IMG/VR virus record: IMGVR_UViG_3300030109_001363
Span: 1-25,069 of that record
Direction: 5' to 3' (one strand)
Length of the DNA: 25,069 nt
DNA from: a virus
In this document: positions 15,480 through 22,918 of the stretch, in pieces
Layout of the letters: each line of letters opens with the position of its first letter
How positions within the stretch are numbered: position 1 is the stretch's first letter
Translations under genes and position numbers: made by a program
Notes under the pieces: generated by a model
The model's database searches: none
Seen by the model: only the letters and a program-made list of their open reading frames with translations
What the model was told of the DNA's origin: nothing

Positions 15480-18400
15480 TTATTTCTTTTCTAATGCTTC
15501 TACTTTTGCTGTTAATTCTTGTACTGCTTTTACTAAATGGGCTACGATGCCTGTTACATTAATTGCTTTTCCATTTACACTAGTTTTAGCATCGTAATCT
15601 TCTCCAGATACATCATTTGGTAATATTTTTTCTATTTCTTGAGCAATAAACCCGCTATTACTACCCTTGCCTTCATCTTTCCAATCAAAAGAAACAGGAT
15701 TCAATTTGCTTACAACTCCAATCCCGTCTGCCAAAGTTTGAACATTCTCTTTGAAAGCTATGTCAGAAGAGTCAACAAGGTCGCCTGTAACAGTTGAATC
15801 TGAGGGATTAATCGTTAGATAAGGAGTTGTTCCAATAGCATCATCGTTACCACCTATAATCAAAGCATCATTAGCGTGGCTATTGTCAATCCCCATTGCG
15901 TAGCCTTTGACCCCTGTTAATAAAAATGCAATTCCAGCGTCCCCGCTACCGTCTTGCTCGACCTTTAATTGAGCATCGTCTACAGATGTATCTTCTTTAA
16001 TGTGAACAGGAACAGTTGGGCTTGGTTGTCCAATTGCTAAACCATTAGCATATACTGTAGCACCACTATCTTGCGCCATATAAACAGCGGATACAGTTGC
16101 ATTACCAAGTGTGACGGAATTATCTGCTACCGCTACAGTTGTTCTTCCTATTGCTGTTCTGTTAATTGCACCTGAAGCTCCAGCAGTTGCTTCGCTTCCT
16201 ATAATAGTATTAGCCTGACCATCTGTAACATCATTGCTTCCAGAATTACCAGCTTTATATCCCACGAAAACATTGTTTCCTCCAGTACTATTATCTTTTC
16301 CAGCTTCAAAGCCTACTCCGACACAAGTTCCAACAGTTAAATCAGCAAGAGCAGTATATCCAACTGCAACAGCCCCATCAGTTGTAAGGTCAGCATTTCC
16401 ACAAGCTCCAGCACCTACTAAAGTATGTTTATGAGAATCAACTGTGGCATCTCCAGTAGCGTAGCCTACCATTACCGAGTTCCACCCTGTAGTAATTGAT
16501 TGCCCACTATCACTACCGACTAAAGTATTGTATTGAGATGAAGTAATCGCTAAACCACTATTTTTTCCAACGGCTGTATTATCAGTTCCTGTTGTGACAC
16601 CACTACCCATAGCCTGTCTACCGATTGCAGTATTGTTATTTGCTGTCGTGGAGTTTCTCATAGCACTTGTACCAACAGCAGTATTTTCCGCACCTGTCGT
16701 AATATTTTCTGCACATAAAGCACCAACAGCCACATTAGAACCACCAGTTTGTAAATCAAATAATGCTTGGTGTCCTATTGCAGTAGTATAATTTGCTCCT
16801 GTTGTAGTACTTGCATTACCTTTAAAAGCGGCATAGCCAACAGAGGTACTATATGAAATTGCCCGATTAGCTGGAATATCTCTCATAGACTCCGAACCAA
16901 CGGCAACAGAGTATGCTACTGTTGTAGGCGTAAACATTGATTGAAATCCCATAGATACGTTTGCTAAGCCAGTTGTAAGACCTTGTGATGCTCCAGTACC
17001 TACTGATACATTCTGAGTGCCTGTGGTGCTATCTTTTAGTGAGTTAAATCCTACGCCAACATTTGAACTACCAGTTGTAACGCTATTCATAGACGAATAA
17101 CCAACTGCTGTATTATACGAATGGCTATTGCCACTAACACCAAATCCAGCACCTGTTCCAAGAAGTGTATTATATTGTCCTGTCACATTGTAAAATCCAG
17201 TTTCTATACCAATGCCTACATTGCCAGTTGTTGTGTTGTCAGAACTAGTATTTTGAGAACTTAAAGCGGCAAAACCAATAGCGATTGACCTATCACCTAC
17301 ATCCTCAGCACCTAATGCTCTTGAACCAATAGCAACACTTCTTGTGGCTATCGTCATTGCATCACCAGCTTCAGAACCGATGACTACATTCTTTTCTCCT
17401 GTATTTATCAATTTACCGCTATCATGTCCAATCAAAACATTTTCATCACCATTGGTAGTAAGTGCATTACCAGCCAATTCACCAAATACAGTATTGTCCG
17501 CACCACCATCATTATTACCAAGCGAAATTCTAGAATTAATATCAAGAACCATATTCGTAGTAAATGAAATACTTGCATCTGCACTACCACTTGCAACAGT
17601 TTGAAAATTGTGAGTACCGCCTACTTGTCTGTAAACACTTGCTTCATCTGTTACAATATGTGCTTGCGCTCCACTACTGTTAATATAAACATTATTACCA
17701 AGCCACGTTGAGCCACCAGCAGACTGAGCCGATGTAGCCATAACATTAGCTAATCCACCAATTTGTAAATTTATAACACTTGAATGACTTGTTTCAGGCG
17801 TAACTCCGATACCAACATTTCCAGCATTATTAATAATCATTCTTTCCGTACCAGTTCGAGTTGTGCTATCACCAGCAGTCCAAAAGTTTATTTCTTCTAC
17901 TGCATTATGCTGAGAATTACCACCACCAATACTGACTTTATTCGTAGATGAATTACTAAATCCTTGCATCATCATAAAGCCTTCAGTCTCAGTACCTGAG
18001 TCATACTGACTATGTGTTATTACTGCATTTTTATTTGTATCATCTGCTATTGTGTTTGTTATGTTAATTGTTCTATCACCTAAAATGTCCATTTTAGCTA
18101 CTGGTGAGCTAGTTCCAACACCAATATCGCCACCTGATTTAATAACCATTGCAGTATTATCTGCTACTGTAGCATTATTGCCATCGGTAGCTGAATCATT
18201 TAGAAAGTATAAATCACCAATTCCATTAGTACCTGTATCTCTAAATACGATACCAGCTTTTTTATTTTCATCTGCTGTACCTGAAGCAACTTTAAAAAAC
18301 AATGATGCATCGCTTCCTGAGTCTGCGGCTGATTGAATTACAATAGATGAATCAGTAGCGTGTGAAACAAGTAATGTTCCAGCAGTTGGGTCAGTAGAAC

Positions 18401-19001
18401 CTATAGCAACTTTTCCAGCTCCATCTATCGTCATAGCGTGAATTGTAGTGCCTAATGTTCTAACTCTAAAATTTATATCTGCTCCAGCTCCATCAAATAT
18501 ATTATCAATATAAGCAGTACCAGCATTTGTGTCTGACCATATATCAAGACCTTGAGTATTATTATCATTGCGAAGAGATAAAACTGCATCTTCACCTGAC
18601 GTAGAATTAGTAATCTGCAATCCACTAATATTAGTTGTTGAACCATCTGGTTTTACAGCAAAAGGCGTATTTGTTTCAATACCTATTGTGTTGTCAGATT
18701 TAAAATACATTTGAGTAGCACTTGCACCATCATTATATAATTTTAAATAGCTATCATCGTGTGGTTGTAAAAATCTCCATTTATTTGTGCCACTTCTCAT
18801 AAAAGCAAGTGTTGTTGCAGAACCACTTGATATTGTAGGGTTAAGTCTTAAAGTATCAGATATTTCAAGATTACCATTAATTATTTCATCGTAGTTACCA
18901 GCTCCATCTCCATTAACTGTTAAATCTCCTTCAATAGTAATATCTCCAGATATTGTACCACCAGAGGATATTGAATTTGCTGTTGTTGTTATAAAAGCCA
19001 T
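15480..19001 (-). CDS. Tail fibre with S74-type intramolecular chaperone
   Basis: An 1173-residue receptor-binding fibre candidate. Residues 1-60 are a Gly/Thr/Ile repeat leader. VGIGT..P-like motifs occur near residues 197-205, 292-300, 395-403 and 991-997, as in many S74 fibres. Residues about 501-970 are a run of short repeats, each with a core like NTAVG..AM, resembling the YadA/Hia 'head' beta-roll, so the shaft or head is probably a trimeric beta-roll. From residue 1078 (SSDIAFKENV...) the C-terminus is a peptidase-S74 / intramolecular chaperone domain with SGFIAQEIEKILP and a final helix AVQELTAKVEALEKK. This family cleaves itself with a Ser-Lys dyad after trimerisation; the SSD and KEN at 1078-1086 are in the expected place. 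A GGGGGA ribosome-binding site precedes the start. Confidence 0.9.
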   Translation of the reverse strand: MAFITTTANSISSGGTISGDITIEGDLTVNGDGAGNYDEIINGNLEISDTLRLNPTISSGSATTLAFMRSGTNKWRFLQPHDDSYLKLYNDGASATQMYFKSDNTIGIETNTPFAVKPDGSTTNISGLQITNSTSGEDAVLSLRNDNNTQGLDIWSDTNAGTAYIDNIFDGAGADINFRVRTLGTTIHAMTIDGAGKVAIGSTDPTAGTLLVSHATDSSIVIQSAADSGSDASLFFKVASGTADENKKAGIVFRDTGTNGIGDLYFLNDSATDGNNATVADNTAMVIKSGGDIGVGTSSPVAKMDILGDRTINITNTIADDTNKNAVITHSQYDSGTETEGFMMMQGFSNSSTNKVSIGGGNSQHNAVEEINFWTAGDSTTRTGTERMIINNAGNVGIGVTPETSHSSVINLQIGGLANVMATSAQSAGGSTWLGNNVYINSSGAQAHIVTDEASVYRQVGGTHNFQTVASGSADASISFTTNMVLDINSRISLGNNDGGADNTVFGELAGNALTTNGDENVLIGHDSGKLINTGEKNVVIGSEAGDAMTIATRSVAIGSRALGAEDVGDRSIAIGFAALSSQNTSSDNTTTGNVGIGIETGFYNVTGQYNTLLGTGAGFGVSGNSHSYNTAVGYSSMNSVTTGSSNVGVGFNSLKDSTTGTQNVSVGTGASQGLTTGLANVSMGFQSMFTPTTVAYSVAVGSESMRDIPANRAISYSTSVGYAAFKGNASTTTGANYTTAIGHQALFDLQTGGSNVAVGALCAENITTGAENTAVGTSAMRNSTTANNNTAIGRQAMGSGVTTGTDNTAVGKNSGLAITSSQYNTLVGSDSGQSITTGWNSVMVGYATGDATVDSHKHTLVGAGACGNADLTTDGAVAVGYTALADLTVGTCVGVGFEAGKDNSTGGNNVFVGYKAGNSGSNDVTDGQANTIIGSEATAGASGAINRTAIGRTTVAVADNSVTLGNATVSAVYMAQDSGATVYANGLAIGQPSPTVPVHIKEDTSVDDAQLKVEQDGSGDAGIAFLLTGVKGYAMGIDNSHANDALIIGGNDDAIGTTPYLTINPSDSTVTGDLVDSSDIAFKENVQTLADGIGVVSKLNPVSFDWKDEGKGSNSGFIAQEIEKILPNDVSGEDYDAKTSVNGKAINVTGIVAHLVKAVQELTAKVEALEKK
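16092..17501 (-). repeat. Array of degenerate beta-roll repeats in the tail fibre
   Basis: Residues about 501-970 of the fibre contain, by eye, 27 copies of a motif of the form [N/S]-[T/V]-x-[V/I/L]-G-x-x-[A/S], at spacings of roughly 14-22 residues (for example NTAVGTSAM, NTAIGRQAM, NVSMGFQSM, SVAIGSRAL). The repeats are conserved in protein but divergent in DNA, so this is old repetition and not a recent expansion. Confidence 0.85.
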
Positions 19002-19009
19002 ATATCCCC

Positions 19010-19345
19010 CTAAGCTAGAATAACTCTAACTGAAGCGTCAGAACTACCCTTTCTTTCCATAATTAAATGAACACCATTACCTAATCCGCTAGGGACTTTT
19101 AATGTATAAATTGTATCTCCACCCTTTAAATATAAATCATTAGATGTATTTATATCCGAGTCTGTTCCTGTAGTATTAAATGTAAAATAAAAATCATTAT
19201 CAGACATTAAATGAACTTGATGATATCCTGTAACATCAACAGCTACTCCATCAGCATCTGCAGTCACAACAGATTGAACTTGCCAGTCACCAGCAGATTC
19301 AATAGCTAAAGACTCATGTGCTCTGAATTTTTGTAGATTTGCCAT
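19010..19345 (-). CDS. Small beta-rich structural protein (111 aa)
   Basis: A 111-residue protein with no membrane span. It alternates short beta-like segments: residues 1-20 (MANLQKFRAHESLAIESAGD), WQVQSVVTADADGVAV, GYHQVHLMS, a DNDFYFTFN segment, and LYLKGGDTIYTLKVP followed by VHLIMERKG and VRVILA. GGDTIYTLKVP is the layout of small phage beta-sandwich proteins. AGGAG precedes the start. It sits directly between a hairpin-containing gap and the fibre gene. A role as fibre-base, decoration or attachment part of the tail is plausible but not established. Confidence 0.6.
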   Translation of the reverse strand: MANLQKFRAHESLAIESAGDWQVQSVVTADADGVAVDVTGYHQVHLMSDNDFYFTFNTTGTDSDINTSNDLYLKGGDTIYTLKVPSGLGNGVHLIMERKGSSDASVRVILA

Positions 19346-19364
19346 AGTATTCTCCTATTTCTTA

Positions 19365-19384
19365 TCTCAGCCTGCGAGGCGAGA
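19365..19384 (-). other. GC-rich hairpin in the gap before the 111-aa protein
   Basis: On the minus strand, TCTC-GCCT, loop CGC, then AGGC-(T)-GAGA forms an 8-bp stem with one bulged T (19365-19384). A weaker outer inverted repeat (ATCTCAG at 19397-19403 against CTGAGAT at 19364-19370) could enclose it. No run of T follows on either strand, so it is not a standard intrinsic terminator. It lies in the 61-base gap before the start at 19345 and could be an RNA-processing or stability structure. Confidence 0.5.
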
Positions 19385-19406
19385 ATGTCTCCTTATCTGA
19401 GATTAT

Positions 19407-19838
19407 TTAAACTAAATTTGGTACTTTAACAACACGGCTACCGCCAGTCTTGTCCTTCTTTCTTACTCCGTATCTTTGTACGGCTTCTTTAAATTTTTTC
19501 TCATGGTTCATACCCAAAGTCATAGCTATTTGACTTAAATTTGGGTCTGGTAAATTACCAGCTTTATCCATATATAAACATTTTTTTACATAATCAACAA
19601 CAGCTAGCTCTAAGGCATTGTCTATATCTAGACTATCTGTAATAGCTGAAACACTATTTGGTTCAGCGTAGTAATGTATTAATATCCCATCTGTAACAGC
19701 TTCAGATATAGCTTTCCATTTTTTTCTATCTGAAGTTCTATTTGATCCAGATGAATCCACCTTAGTTATTAAACCAAGCTTATCTCCTTCTATAAAATAC
19801 ATTGCTTGATTTTCTGGGTATTTAATGCTACTTGCCAT
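19407..19838 (-). CDS. Probable head-tail connector/adaptor-region protein (143 aa)
   Basis: A 143-residue mixed alpha/beta protein beginning MASSIKYPENQAMYFIEGDK. A HYYAEPNSVSAITDSLDID stretch is followed by an ALELAVVDYVKKCLYMDKAG helix and a NHEKKFKEAVQRYG helix, then a basic end. A 'YY..P..v....D.L.ID......L..YV.....' pattern occurs in phage adaptor-like proteins, but the match is loose and from memory. It lies between another candidate adaptor and the fibre block. Weak ribosome-binding sequence precedes its ATG, two bases after the previous stop. The role is inferred mostly from order in the operon. Confidence 0.5.
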   Translation of the reverse strand: MASSIKYPENQAMYFIEGDKLGLITKVDSSGSNRTSDRKKWKAISEAVTDGILIHYYAEPNSVSAITDSLDIDNALELAVVDYVKKCLYMDKAGNLPDPNLSQIAMTLGMNHEKKFKEAVQRYGVRKKDKTGGSRVVKVPNLV

Positions 19839-19840
19839 AA

Positions 19841-20191
19841 TTAATCCGGTACGTTTAAGTTAGATTCACTTGTTATATCAGCTAATAATAAATTTTTATC
19901 AACTAATCTAGGTATCTGTATATAGTCACCATCGTCATCCATTAGGTATACTCTTATAACTTGATTAGCTTCTAGTCTATTACCACTAGAATCAGATGCT
20001 CCATCAGCTAAATTGTAATACATTCTGTCAGCAACTGTTGATATCTTAGCATGGACTATTTTTACTTTATGAGTACCTATTTCAACAAGAGCGTCATTAA
20101 TTAAATTAATAATATATTTTTCAGGTGCATCTGGAAATATTTGACGCACCCTACTAATTAACTTCTTAACTGTTATAGAATGAACAGCCAT
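19841..20191 (-). CDS. Probable connector/adaptor-region protein (116 aa)
   Basis: A 116-residue protein. The N-terminal half is helical (ISRVRQIFPDAPEKYIINLIN then DALVEIGTHK), and the second half is beta-like with YYNLADGASDSSGNRLEAN, VIRVYLMDDDGDYIQIP and a polar end. 'LINDALVEIG' resembles the opening helix of phage adaptor proteins, and a 'Y.L..g......V..V...d......' strand set often follows in that family. The start is two bases after the preceding stop, and the gene is followed after two bases by the 143-aa gene. The pair could make up the adaptor, or one could be a neck protein; neither is shown. Confidence 0.5.
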   Translation of the reverse strand: MAVHSITVKKLISRVRQIFPDAPEKYIINLINDALVEIGTHKVKIVHAKISTVADRMYYNLADGASDSSGNRLEANQVIRVYLMDDDGDYIQIPRLVDKNLLLADITSESNLNVPD

Positions 20192-20193
20192 TA

Positions 20194-20679
20194 TTAAGCA
20201 TCATCCAAAACAGCATATACTAGCACTTTAATATCGTTACTAGCCGCTATGCCTGTTAAATCACCTATGTCAGCAGTTCCTGCAAACCTACCCCACCACA
20301 CATCTCCGGGTTCTAAAACTATGTTTCCAGTTGCGTTTGCGGCGGCTACACCGTGAGTAAAATTAATAAATAAATTATCTGTTGAAACTGTTGTTCCGTC
20401 ACTTCTAAAACCGGAATGCTTAATAACAATAAACTCTAAATTATCACTAGCATGAGTTCTCGTTGGACTTGTGCTTCCAGCAGAACCTTGCAAGTAACCT
20501 ATATCAGCTATTATAAGAGCTTCACTTGAGTTATCTATGTCGTTTGCATAAGAAATCCATTTAGAATCATCTCCTGCCATATCATTTAAATCGTAAACTA
20601 TTGTACCGCCTACAGATATTTTCATATCATCTGGTAATACATTAGCTGAAACACTTACGGTTGCCTTATTAGCCGCCAT
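20194..20679 (-). CDS. Beta-rich structural protein (161 aa), possible decoration or tail part
   Basis: A 161-residue protein with many short beta segments: KISVGGTIVYDLNDMAG, YANDIDNSSEALIIADIGYL, LEFIVIKHSG, DNLFINFTHG, VLEPGDVWWGRFAGT and KVLVYAVLDDA. A strong GGAGG precedes the start. The end is alike in layout to the 104-aa protein at 14322-14636 (PG[ED]-x-x-x-x-G-x-F-x-G, then an acyl-rich last strand), so both may be one fold type. It sits between the 636-aa coiled-coil protein and the adaptor-like pair. It is likely virion-associated; no specific function can be read. Confidence 0.6.
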   Translation of the reverse strand: MAANKATVSVSANVLPDDMKISVGGTIVYDLNDMAGDDSKWISYANDIDNSSEALIIADIGYLQGSAGSTSPTRTHASDNLEFIVIKHSGFRSDGTTVSTDNLFINFTHGVAAANATGNIVLEPGDVWWGRFAGTADIGDLTGIAASNDIKVLVYAVLDDA

Positions 20680-20680
20680 G

Positions 20681-22591
20681 TTATCCTCCTTGTCCTATTA
20701 ATATTTGTAAGCCTTTGTCATAATCAGCTTGTAGTTTTGCCTGCTGTCTTTCATACCAAGTATATTCCATTTGCTTATTTTGCAAATTTGATTGATATTG
20801 CTGAACTTGCTCATTCACTATAGATGAATACTTGTTTAATTCAGCAGAAAATTTAGCAACTATGTCGTCATTATTTGACACAATAGCTTCCATAGTTTTT
20901 GCTTTGTTTTGTATATCTAAAGCTTGGTCTTGAGACTTATTAAATTTATCCATTTCTGTTGTTTGCGAAGCTTCTTGCCTTGCATCTTCAGCATCTATTC
21001 TTGCTTGCTCAAGAGCTTTTTGAGCATCAGTATTATGTTTTGCTAAAACAGCTTGTATACTAGATTGATATCTAGCATTTTCTTTATTATACTCATTTAA
21101 TTCATTTTGTATATCTATTGAATATTGCTGTAAAGAATCAGATTCAGTTTTAGACCAAGATTGAAACACTTGACCTACTTCAAAATTATATCTCTCTACT
21201 TTCTTTGAATACTCTTGTATTTCTTTATTTACTTCAGCTTGATAAGTTTGCAACTCATTAGAGTATTTTTGCATCTTACTATTGTTATCAGAAATTAACT
21301 TTTCCATTGCTTTAGATTTATTAGCTAAGTCTAAAACTTGGTCTTGCTGTTTGTTAAATTTGTCTATATCTGTAGTTTGCTGAGATTCTTGTCTTAATTC
21401 TTGAGCAGAAGCATTTAAGTTAGCAATCTCAACTTGCAAATCATGATTAGCTTTTTCAGAAGCTTCTCTAAATTCAATTTGATACCTTGCGTTTTCTTTG
21501 TTAAATTTATTTTGTTCGTTTTGTATATTTGAACTATACTCAGATAATTGAGATTGTAATTCAGTTATTTTTACTTGAGCAAGTTCAATATCTTCATTTG
21601 TATCTAAATGAGTATTTACTTGTTCAAAATCTAAATTAACAGTTGGTTTTATAAACTCAGGTGCATGAGATGAAACATCAGTTATATTAGGAGCGTATGC
21701 AGTAGCAGATGTAATCGCTTGAGCACTTGCATCACTATTTGAAGCATCTGTATAGTCTATTGTATTAATAGCTGGAACAACTGGTACGTTTGCACTAATA
21801 GAAAATGTTCCGGGGTCATTGTCTCCAAATGGATTTTTATTACTATTATCCTCGTAAAAAGTTTTAAAATTAACTCTAGTAGTTAAAGATGGTTTAGTAT
21901 ACGTTGGAACGTTCCCACTTGTATCTGCTACAGAAACAGTTCCTACAGTTATAGCCCCAACTGCTTGAGCTGAAGCACTTTCATTAGAAGCTGTGGTATA
22001 AGACACAGTACCTAATGAAGGAACTTCAGGAGCAACTGCTGTAATATCCAATGCACTTGTATCTAATGTTTTACTTCCTAGTTTATTTTGCAATGATTTT
22101 ACAGAGGCATATAAAGGAACCAAGTACTCTACGTCATCTGGAAATCTAGCTATTGCGCTATCACTATAAGCAACAGATGGATATGCCATTGTTTGAACTT
22201 GAGCATTATTTGAATTAGTTGGTTCAGGTATAACGCTTAATAAATTATTATTTATATAATATACTGGGTCAGTAGCTGTAGCCGCATTCATATCATCAGA
22301 ATCACTTGCTCTACCACTCATATTTGAAGCTATCATTCTACATGGCTGATTAATAGTTCCATCATCTCTAGTAACGGTAAATATTTCAGAGCCACCTATT
22401 GTTAAATTCGTACTACTTCCATTTAAAGAAGTAGACGTAGTAAATAAAAGTTTTTTAGAAAGTGGTAATGTATTTAAAATTTCCTTAGCACCATCTGTAA
22501 GAAATTGAGTTAATTCAGTTTGATTAGGAGCACTACTTCCATCTATAGATAAACTTGTTAAGCCTTCTACTTGTGCTTCAAACGTAGCCAT
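20681..22591 (-). CDS. Head-tail or tail-associated protein with duplicated coiled-coil modules
   Basis: A 636-residue protein. The N-terminal 170 residues are mixed alpha/beta (LTQFLTDGAKEILNTLP; KKLLFTTSTSLNG; PDDVEYLVPLYASVKSLQN), a layout common in marine phage connector-type proteins. Residues 188-245 and 270-324 form a duplicated beta-like block (both contain 'AS-N-x-x-ASAQA'). Residues 352-489 and 490-627 are an ungapped tandem duplication of a 138-residue Gln/Glu/Asn-rich coiled coil, each holding NKENARYQ and DKFNK-x-QDQ-x-LD. The protein probably forms a long helical, oligomeric rod attached to the N-terminal domain. Its ATG overlaps the preceding stop (TAATG). It is likely a virion protein near the head-tail junction; exact role unknown. 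Confidence 0.65.
   Translation of the reverse strand: MATFEAQVEGLTSLSIDGSSAPNQTELTQFLTDGAKEILNTLPLSKKLLFTTSTSLNGSSTNLTIGGSEIFTVTRDDGTINQPCRMIASNMSGRASDSDDMNAATATDPVYYINNNLLSVIPEPTNSNNAQVQTMAYPSVAYSDSAIARFPDDVEYLVPLYASVKSLQNKLGSKTLDTSALDITAVAPEVPSLGTVSYTTASNESASAQAVGAITVGTVSVADTSGNVPTYTKPSLTTRVNFKTFYEDNSNKNPFGDNDPGTFSISANVPVVPAINTIDYTDASNSDASAQAITSATAYAPNITDVSSHAPEFIKPTVNLDFEQVNTHLDTNEDIELAQVKITELQSQLSEYSSNIQNEQNKFNKENARYQIEFREASEKANHDLQVEIANLNASAQELRQESQQTTDIDKFNKQQDQVLDLANKSKAMEKLISDNNSKMQKYSNELQTYQAEVNKEIQEYSKKVERYNFEVGQVFQSWSKTESDSLQQYSIDIQNELNEYNKENARYQSSIQAVLAKHNTDAQKALEQARIDAEDARQEASQTTEMDKFNKSQDQALDIQNKAKTMEAIVSNNDDIVAKFSAELNKYSSIVNEQVQQYQSNLQNKQMEYTWYERQQAKLQADYDKGLQILIGQGG
20711..21538 (-). 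repeat. Tandem duplication of 138 codons inside the 636-aa gene
   Basis: Two copies, at 21125-21538 and 20711-21124, align residue by residue without a gap. Conserved segments include QN-x-x-NKENARYQ, QTT-x-x-DKFNK, DQ-x-LD and the asparagine-rich NN region. The copies have diverged at DNA level, so it is not a recent duplication. Confidence 0.85.
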
Positions 22592-22836
22592 TAGTTAGCC
22601 CCTGCTTGTTTAATTCTTTTTTGCCAGATTTTATTCTGTCTCTCTTTTTTCTCTTTATTGACTTGATTGATATGGGCATCCATGCTTATTGAAGAAAACT
22701 CCATATCGGTTCTTTTACCAGCTTCACTCATCATAAATAAATTTGTAGTATATGAAGCTTCAGATGCCTTACTTCCACAGGCTCTGCAGTAAAACCATTT
22801 TTCAGGGTTTGGTGTTTCACAATGTATACAATTCAT
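22591..22836 (-). CDS. Small zinc-ribbon protein (81 aa)
   Basis: An 81-residue protein with two Cys-x-x-Cys pairs: C3-I-H-C6 and C17-R-A-C20, with the second followed by GSKAS. This is a zinc-ribbon knuckle layout, and the rest is a charged helix ending in KERQNKIWQKRIKQAGAN. AAGGA precedes the ATG. It lies between the capsid-decoration gene (after a hairpin) and the long coiled-coil gene, and its stop overlaps the next start in TAATG. Zinc binding is well supported by the motif. The target, whether nucleic acid, portal-side DNA or a regulatory partner, cannot be told from sequence. Confidence 0.8.
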   Translation of the reverse strand: MNCIHCETPNPEKWFYCRACGSKASEASYTTNLFMMSEAGKRTDMEFSSISMDAHINQVNKEKKERQNKIWQKRIKQAGAN

Positions 22837-22855
22837 ATTATTCCTTTTTAGATTC

Positions 22856-22883
22856 GGGGGCTATCCTTTATACGATAACCCCC
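22856..22883 (-). other. Strong GC-rich hairpin after the capsid genes
   Basis: On the minus strand GGGGGTTATC, an eight-base loop GTATAAAG, then GATAGCCCCC forms a 10-bp stem (one G-U pair). It is the most GC-rich patch in an AT-rich gap of 82 bases. The stem is followed by GAATCTAAAAAGGAAT and not by a T run, so it does not look like a standard intrinsic terminator; the same is true read on the plus strand. It may be a terminator of another kind, an RNase processing site or a stabilising structure that sets the dose of capsid mRNA against the genes that follow. Confidence 0.6.
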
Positions 22884-22918
22884 ACAGTTCTAATTACTGT
22901 TAACTTTATTTATTTAGT

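Noticed and set aside
15403-18336. Several plus-strand frames of 60-95 codons opposite the fibre gene and the gene next to it.
   Set aside because: They are complements of the real genes there, mostly of the repetitive fibre gene; their Pro/Ala/Val-rich pattern follows from antisense reading of the repeats.
22856-22883. Intrinsic terminator call for the hairpin after the capsid genes.
   Set aside because: No T-run follows the stem on either strand, so it is listed as a hairpin of unknown function instead.
22837-22918. A possible promoter (TATAAA-like sequence near the hairpin).
   Set aside because: The TATAAA lies in the loop of the hairpin and no -35-like element is at a suitable distance.
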